Below, one piece after another: positions 59,854 through 64,000 of a DNA stretch of 64,000 nucleotides. Made by a program: the position numbers and the translations under genes. The stretch is from Microbacterium sp. Bi121. Lineage in GTDB: Bacteria; Actinomycetota; Actinomycetes; Actinomycetales; Microbacteriaceae. Where the stretch lies: NCBI RefSeq assembly GCF_918698005.1, contig NZ_CAKKLJ010000002.1, forward strand, positions 248,001-312,000, given 5' to 3'. Position 1 is the first letter of the stretch, and the number at the start of each line of letters is the position of its first letter. The notes below the pieces were generated by a model. The model was not told the origin of the DNA, did not search any database, and saw only the letters and a list, made by a program, of their open reading frames with translations.

Positions 59854-60461
59854 CTCGCTCCACTTCTGTTCGCATCGTCGACTCCGCCGACGTCGCAGCT
59901 GACGCATCTATCGGCGATGGCACCTCTATCTGGCACCTCGCGCAGGTGCGCGAGAACGTGCGGATGGGCGAGAACTGCATCGTCGGGCGTGGCGCGTACA
60001 TCGGCAACGGCGTGGTCATGGGCGACAACTGCAAGGTGCAGAACTACGCACTCGTCTACGAACCGGCTCGACTCGGTGACGGCGTTTTCATCGGCCCGGC
60101 CGTGGTTCTCACGAACGACACGTACCCTCGCGCTATCAATGCGGACGGTTCGCTCAAGAGCGCCCATGACTGGACGCCCGTCGGCGTGACAATCGAGCGC
60201 GGGGCATCCGTCGGCGCGCGTGCGACCTGCGTCGCCCCTGTGAGGATCGGGGCCTGGGCGACGGTCGCCGCCGGTGCCGTCGTCGTCAAGGACGTTCAGC
60301 CCTACGCACTCGTCGCGGGCGTCCCTGCGCGCCGAATCGGCTGGGTGGGGGAGTCGGGCATCCCGCTCGTGGCGGGCGAGGACGAGGACGTGTGGGTCTG
60401 CCCGAACACCGGCGACCGGTATGTAGAGAACGATGGCATTTTGAGCAAGGAGTCCGTGTGA
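59850..60461 (+). CDS. hexapeptide N-acetyltransferase (WbpD/WlbB-like)
   Basis: A 203-residue left-handed beta-helix acetyltransferase. GDGTSIWHLAQVRENVRMGENCIVG in segments, VQNYALVYEPARLGDGVFIGPAVVLTND, and the C-terminal CPNTGDRYV zinc-ribbon-like end match WbpD/WlbB, the enzyme that acetylates the C3 amino group of UDP-GlcNAc3NA. Neighbouring aminotransferase and oxidoreductase genes support this. An alternative is acetylation of another 3-amino sugar such as dTDP-Fuc3N. The GTG start overlaps the GT4 stop. Confidence 0.85.
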   Translation: MTRSTSVRIVDSADVAADASIGDGTSIWHLAQVRENVRMGENCIVGRGAYIGNGVVMGDNCKVQNYALVYEPARLGDGVFIGPAVVLTNDTYPRAINADGSLKSAHDWTPVGVTIERGASVGARATCVAPVRIGAWATVAAGAVVVKDVQPYALVAGVPARRIGWVGESGIPLVAGEDEDVWVCPNTGDRYVENDGILSKESV

Positions 60462-61555
60462 GCGATTTCATTCCCCCCGCGAAGCCGATCATCGGTGATG
60501 AGGAGCGGGAAGCCGTCGATCGTGTGATGCGCAGCGGCATGGTCGCACAGGGGCCGGAGGTCGCCGCATTCGAAAGCGAGTTCTCGGAGCATTTCGTCGC
60601 GGGCCGCGCGGCGGTCGCGGTGAATTCGGGTACGGCAGGTCTGCACCTGGGCCTGCTGGCGGCGGGCGTGGGTGCGGGTGACGAGGTCATCGTCCCGTCG
60701 TTCACCTTCGCGGCGACGGGCAACTCGGTGGCGTTGACGGGTGCGACGCCCGTGTTCGTCGACATCGAGCCGGACACTTTCACGCTGGATCCTGAGGCCG
60801 TTGCCGCGGCGCTCACGTCCGCGACGAAGGGGATCATGCCAGTGCATCTGTACGGGCACCCCGCGCGGATGCGGGAGTTGGAGGCGCTGGCCGCGGAGCG
60901 CGGCGTCGCATTGTACGAGGATGCCGCGCAGGCGCACGGTGCGTCGCTGGAGGGGCGCCCGGTCGGCACGTTCGGCGAGTTCGCGATGTTCAGCCTGTAC
61001 CCGACGAAGAACATGACCAGTGGCGAAGGCGGCATGGTGACCGCCGCCACGGAGGACCTCGCCCGTCGGGTGAAGCTGCTGCGCAACCAGGGCATGGAGA
61101 AGCAGTACGAGAACGAGATCATCGGGTTCAATGCCCGCATGACGGACATCCACGCTGCTATCGGCCGTGTGCAGTTGACGAAGGTTGACGCGTGGACGAA
61201 AACGCGGCAGCAGAACGCAGCCTTCCTCGATGCGAATCTGCGCGGCGTGCTCACACCGCCGGTCGCCGATGGCGCGGTGCACGTGTACCACCAGTACACG
61301 ATCCGGGTTCCCGAGGACCGTGACGGGTTCGTCGCCGCGCTCAAGGCGGAGCACAATGTGGGCGCCGGGGTGTACTACCCGATCCCGAACCACCGTCTGC
61401 CCTCGCTCGCACCCTACGCTCCGGGGCTGGATCTTCGCGAGACGGAGCGGGCCGCGCGTGAGGTCGTCTCCCTGCCGGTGCATCCGTCGCTGTCGCAGGA
61501 CGATCTGGATCGGATCGTCGCCGCGGTGAACGCTGTCGCGAAGGCGGGTGCCTGA
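60458..61555 (+). CDS. DegT/DnrJ/EryC1 aminotransferase (WbpE/WlbC-like)
   Basis: A 365-residue PLP-dependent sugar aminotransferase. AVNSGTAGLHLGLLAAGVGAGDEVIVPSFTF in segments, LYEDAAQAHGA (Asp for the PLP nitrogen) and FSLYPTKNMTSGEGGMV (Lys Schiff base) are intact; QGMEKQYENEIIGFNARMTDIHAAIG is the substrate loop. With the acetyltransferase and oxidoreductase it fits the C3 amination step toward UDP-GlcNAc(3NAc)A. The gene uses GCG and GTG codons more heavily than its neighbours, by eye. GTG 60458 overlaps the previous stop. Confidence 0.88.
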   Translation: MSDFIPPAKPIIGDEEREAVDRVMRSGMVAQGPEVAAFESEFSEHFVAGRAAVAVNSGTAGLHLGLLAAGVGAGDEVIVPSFTFAATGNSVALTGATPVFVDIEPDTFTLDPEAVAAALTSATKGIMPVHLYGHPARMRELEALAAERGVALYEDAAQAHGASLEGRPVGTFGEFAMFSLYPTKNMTSGEGGMVTAATEDLARRVKLLRNQGMEKQYENEIIGFNARMTDIHAAIGRVQLTKVDAWTKTRQQNAAFLDANLRGVLTPPVADGAVHVYHQYTIRVPEDRDGFVAALKAEHNVGAGVYYPIPNHRLPSLAPYAPGLDLRETERAAREVVSLPVHPSLSQDDLDRIVAAVNAVAKAGA

Positions 61556-62538
61556 TGGTGTTGCGCGCTGGTCTACTCGGTGTGGGCATGATGGGCCGCC
61601 ATCATGCCCGTGTGTTGCGTGAGCTGGACGGAGTCGAGCTCGCCGCGATCGCTGATCCGGGCGGAGACCCGCATGGCGTGGCCGGAAACTTGCAGGTCCT
61701 TCCGGATATCGACGCGCTGATCGATGCGGGCATCGACATCGCCGTGGTGGCGGTGCCGACTCGGTTCCACGAGGATGCTGCGCTGAAGCTTGCGGCCGCC
61801 GGTGTTCATACGCTGGTCGAGAAGCCGATTGCGCACAGCATCGAGGCAGGACAGCGGATGGTTGATGCGTTCGCGGCTGCAGGTCTGGTCGGTGCCGTCG
61901 GGCACATCGAGCGTTTCAACCCCGCTCTGCAGGAGCTGCGCCGTCGGATCGAAGCAGGCGAGCTGGGCGCTCTGTACCAGGTCGCCACACGCCGTCAGGG
62001 CCCGTTCCCGTCGCGTATCGCTGACGTGGGCGTGGCAAAGGATCTCGCATCCCATGACGTTGATCTCACCGCGTGGGTCGTGCAATCCGACTACGAGCGG
62101 GTCTTCGCGCAGACCGCGTTTAAGTCCGGTCGTGAATACGAGGACATGATCACGATCACCGGGCGCACAGCATCCGGTGTGATCGTGAACAACATCGTGA
62201 ACTGGCTGTCTCCGATGAAGGAGCGTGTCACGGTCGTCACGGGTGAGAAGGGCGCCTTCATCGCCGACACCTCCACAGGCGACCTCACGTTCTACGCCAA
62301 CGGAACGATCCCGCTCGAGTGGGAGTCTGTGTCGTCGTTCCGAGGTGTGTCGGAGGGCGATGTCACGCGTTTCGCGTTCGCCAAGCGCGAGCCGTTGCGT
62401 GTCGAGCACGAGAACTTCCGTGACGCCGTCCTGGGACAGCAGACCGATGTCGTCACGATGGAACAGGGACAGCGCACGCTCGTCGTCGTGGAAGCGGCCC
62501 TGGAATCCGCCCGCGTCGGCGAGTCAGTGCACCTCTGA
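61555..62538 (+). CDS. Gfo/Idh/MocA oxidoreductase (WbpB/WlbA-like)
   Basis: A 327-residue NAD(P)-dependent sugar dehydrogenase. The Rossmann domain begins AGLLGVGMMGRHHARVLREL, and the EKP motif (VEKPIAHSIEAGQRM) is present. GHIERFNPALQELRRRIEAGELG and DVGVAKDLASHDVDLTAWV are substrate-domain features with candidate catalytic Lys and His. In the WbpB/WlbA role it oxidises C3 of a UDP-GlcNAc acid so that the aminotransferase can act. The order acetyltransferase, aminotransferase, oxidoreductase differs from Pseudomonas but keeps the triad. It shares one base with the previous stop. Confidence 0.87.
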   Translation: MVLRAGLLGVGMMGRHHARVLRELDGVELAAIADPGGDPHGVAGNLQVLPDIDALIDAGIDIAVVAVPTRFHEDAALKLAAAGVHTLVEKPIAHSIEAGQRMVDAFAAAGLVGAVGHIERFNPALQELRRRIEAGELGALYQVATRRQGPFPSRIADVGVAKDLASHDVDLTAWVVQSDYERVFAQTAFKSGREYEDMITITGRTASGVIVNNIVNWLSPMKERVTVVTGEKGAFIADTSTGDLTFYANGTIPLEWESVSSFRGVSEGDVTRFAFAKREPLRVEHENFRDAVLGQQTDVVTMEQGQRTLVVVEAALESARVGESVHL

Positions 62539-62541
62539 GCC

Positions 62542-64000
62542 ATGCTCGAGATCTTTCGCACCCTGAGGCGGCTGCTGCCCCTGCTGCCGCCGTCCACGGG
62601 CAGGTTCCTGACGGTCTTCGGCTTAGTGTCGGCGGTCCTCGCTCTGATCGATGTCACCGCGCTGATGCTGCTCGCGGTCGCCCTGGCGGGGACGGTCGCC
62701 GGCACGGGTGCCTCGCTTCCGCTGGTGGGCAAAATTCCCCAGGACCAACTGGTGTGGCTGATCCTCATTCTGGCCGCGATCGTCATCGCGAAGTCCGCAG
62801 CCAACGTCTGGTTGCAGTGGATCGCCACGCGCCGGTTCGCGAGCTACGAGCTGGCGGTCGGGCAGGAGCTGTTCGGCGCCTACATCCGCTCCTCGTGGAC
62901 CGACCGGATATCGCGTAACAGCGCCCAGATCGTCGCTATGACCGACAGCGCGATCGCGAACGTCGTCGCGGGTTTCCTGCTGCCGATCACGACCTTGCCC
63001 GGCCTGCTCGTGACGTCTGTCGGGGTCGTCGCCGTCATCGTCGTGGCGCAGCCGCTGACAGCGCTGATCACGATCGTGTACCTCGGCGGTATCGCACTGC
63101 TGCAGTACTTCGTGCTCAGCGGGAAGACTCGCCAGGCCGCCAGGGTCGCCCGTGATTCCTCCCTTCGCGTTGCCGCTCTGATCTCGGGGATGATCGCCGC
63201 GCTGAAGGAGATCACGCTCCGTGACAAGGCGGACGAGGTGACTGCAGTGGTCGGCGCAACCCGTGCACGCACCTCGCAGGCGCGGGCGAATTCGAGCTTC
63301 CTATCCGCCGTGCCGCGATTCGTGTTCGATGCGGCCATCATCGGCGGGTTCATCGTCGTGGGCGGTGGAGCGTATCTCACCAACGGCGGTGACATGGGCG
63401 CAACGATCTCGGCGGTCGCACTCTTCGGCGTCGCCGGGTTCCGGCTCGTGCCCTCGCTGACTGGTTTTCAGACCGTGCTCACCCGCACGGTCACCGCGGC
63501 TCCGTACATCGAACTCGTCATCGCCGATATCGAGGCCTCGAAGAGATATCACGCCGACCGCGAGATGCTCGGGTACGAGCCGCTCCCGGCCCAGCCGCAA
63601 GCTCTGCGACTGGAGGACGTGTCATTCGCGTTCCCGGGCAGCGACGTCGCCGCCGTTCGCGATGTCTCCCTCGACATACCGCTCGGCAGCACGGTCGGCA
63701 TCGCCGGTGCCTCCGGTGCGGGTAAGTCGACGCTCGTCGACCTGCTCCTCGGTCTGCTCTCACCTACCGGGGGGGCCATCAGCGTCGACGACCGCCCGCT
63801 GGCCGATGTGCTGCGGGCGTGGCGGAGCCACGTCGGGTATGTGCCTCAGGAGGTCACTCTGTTCGATGGCAGCATCGCGCAAAACATCGCGCTGACGTGG
63901 AGCGACGATTACGACCGTGCTCGGGTCGAGGAGGCAGCACGTCGTGCGCAGCTGTGGAGCGTCATCGAGGGACGAGCCGATGGTCTCGACACCCGGGTGG
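62542..64000 (+). CDS. ABC exporter, fused permease-ATPase (MsbA/PglK-like), 3'-truncated by window
   Basis: The frame is open from ATG 62542 to the window edge (486 codons). The N-terminal half has about six membrane helices (for example LTVFGLVSAVLALIDVTALM and AIIGGFIVVGGGAYLTNGG). The ATPase half shows LRLEDVSFAFPGSDVAAVRDVS, Walker A GASGAGKST (about 388-396) and a Q-loop YVPQEVTLFDGSIAQNIA; the signature and Walker B lie beyond the edge. The layout fits lipid-linked oligosaccharide flippases such as PglK/WlaB. It starts three bases after the oxidoreductase stop. Confidence 0.9.
   Translation, partial: MLEIFRTLRRLLPLLPPSTGRFLTVFGLVSAVLALIDVTALMLLAVALAGTVAGTGASLPLVGKIPQDQLVWLILILAAIVIAKSAANVWLQWIATRRFASYELAVGQELFGAYIRSSWTDRISRNSAQIVAMTDSAIANVVAGFLLPITTLPGLLVTSVGVVAVIVVAQPLTALITIVYLGGIALLQYFVLSGKTRQAARVARDSSLRVAALISGMIAALKEITLRDKADEVTAVVGATRARTSQARANSSFLSAVPRFVFDAAIIGGFIVVGGGAYLTNGGDMGATISAVALFGVAGFRLVPSLTGFQTVLTRTVTAAPYIELVIADIEASKRYHADREMLGYEPLPAQPQALRLEDVSFAFPGSDVAAVRDVSLDIPLGSTVGIAGASGAGKSTLVDLLLGLLSPTGGAISVDDRPLADVLRAWRSHVGYVPQEVTLFDGSIAQNIALTWSDDYDRARVEEAARRAQLWSVIEGRADGLDTRV

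Noticed and set aside
1-64000. Mobile elements or prophage
   Set aside because: No transposase, integrase, phage structural gene or attachment-site duplication around the initiator tRNA was seen.

Overview
The window looks like chromosomal DNA of a high-G+C Gram-positive actinomycete, most likely of the Microbacteriaceae (Microbacterium or a close relative). The signs are strong G+C bias at third codon positions, GTG starts, many 4-bp ATGA/GTGA gene overlaps, REP-like palindromes of a type I associate with Micrococcales, and a run of genes whose order resembles the mycobacterial Rv3193c-Rv3211 region (recalled, not searched). I see no transposase, phage gene, CRISPR array or rRNA. No stretch over 300 bases lacks a gene; the largest gaps are about 165 bases (8672-8834, 25882-26044, 26981-27143).

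Region 1 (1-8671) is housekeeping: a membrane-anchored protein cut by the window edge, an alpha/beta hydrolase, a YdcF-like protein, an aminopeptidase P, a DUF3054 membrane protein, an EEP-fold membrane protein, a PHP phosphoesterase, a DEAD-box RNA helicase, a ferritin-like protein and a DUF3107 gene. Region 2 (8835-25881) is a genome-maintenance block: the AdnA/AdnB-like helicase-nuclease pair, an aminoglycoside-phosphotransferase-fold protein with a degenerate catalytic loop, NudC, a UvrD2-like helicase, a stand-alone cyclodehydratase/ThiF-like protein, a DUF2342 protein, a PDZ-Lon-type protease and a UPF0182 membrane protein. It is followed by two hairpin terminators and an initiator tRNA gene.

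Region 3 (26189-42668) mixes metabolism with envelope functions: a nitrilase-family amidase, an aminotransferase, an HtrA-type protease, three CDP-glycerol glycerophosphotransferase-family proteins and a GT2 enzyme, birA, a PH-domain protein, purK, purE, an LCP (LytR-CpsA-Psr) ligase, a DUF4012 protein and a glycosyltransferase. An LGFP-repeat secreted protein (42789-45512) leads into region 4.

Region 4 (45545-64000, continuing past the edge) is a surface-glycan locus. Its first half is an eight-gene, fully overlapping operon that encodes what looks like a complete route to CMP-legionaminic acid (legB, legC, legG, legI, acetyltransferase, ptmE-like, legF), ending in an unassigned GT-B-like transferase candidate. 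Its second half encodes a TarGH/Wzm-Wzt-type exporter, a large polytopic membrane protein, a GT2/DUF2304 pair, a GT4, the acetyltransferase/aminotransferase/oxidoreductase triad typical of 2,3-diacetamido-2,3-dideoxyuronic acid synthesis, and a second, MsbA/PglK-type ABC exporter cut by the edge. Inference: the cell makes a nonulosonic-acid-containing wall polymer or glycan that is exported by ABC transporters and possibly attached to peptidoglycan by the LCP protein.

A recurrent regulatory theme is visible by eye. About eighteen genes on both strands have a TANNNT-like -10 hexamer 6-8 bases before the start codon with no Shine-Dalgarno, as expected of leaderless mRNAs. This rule was used to choose several starts.
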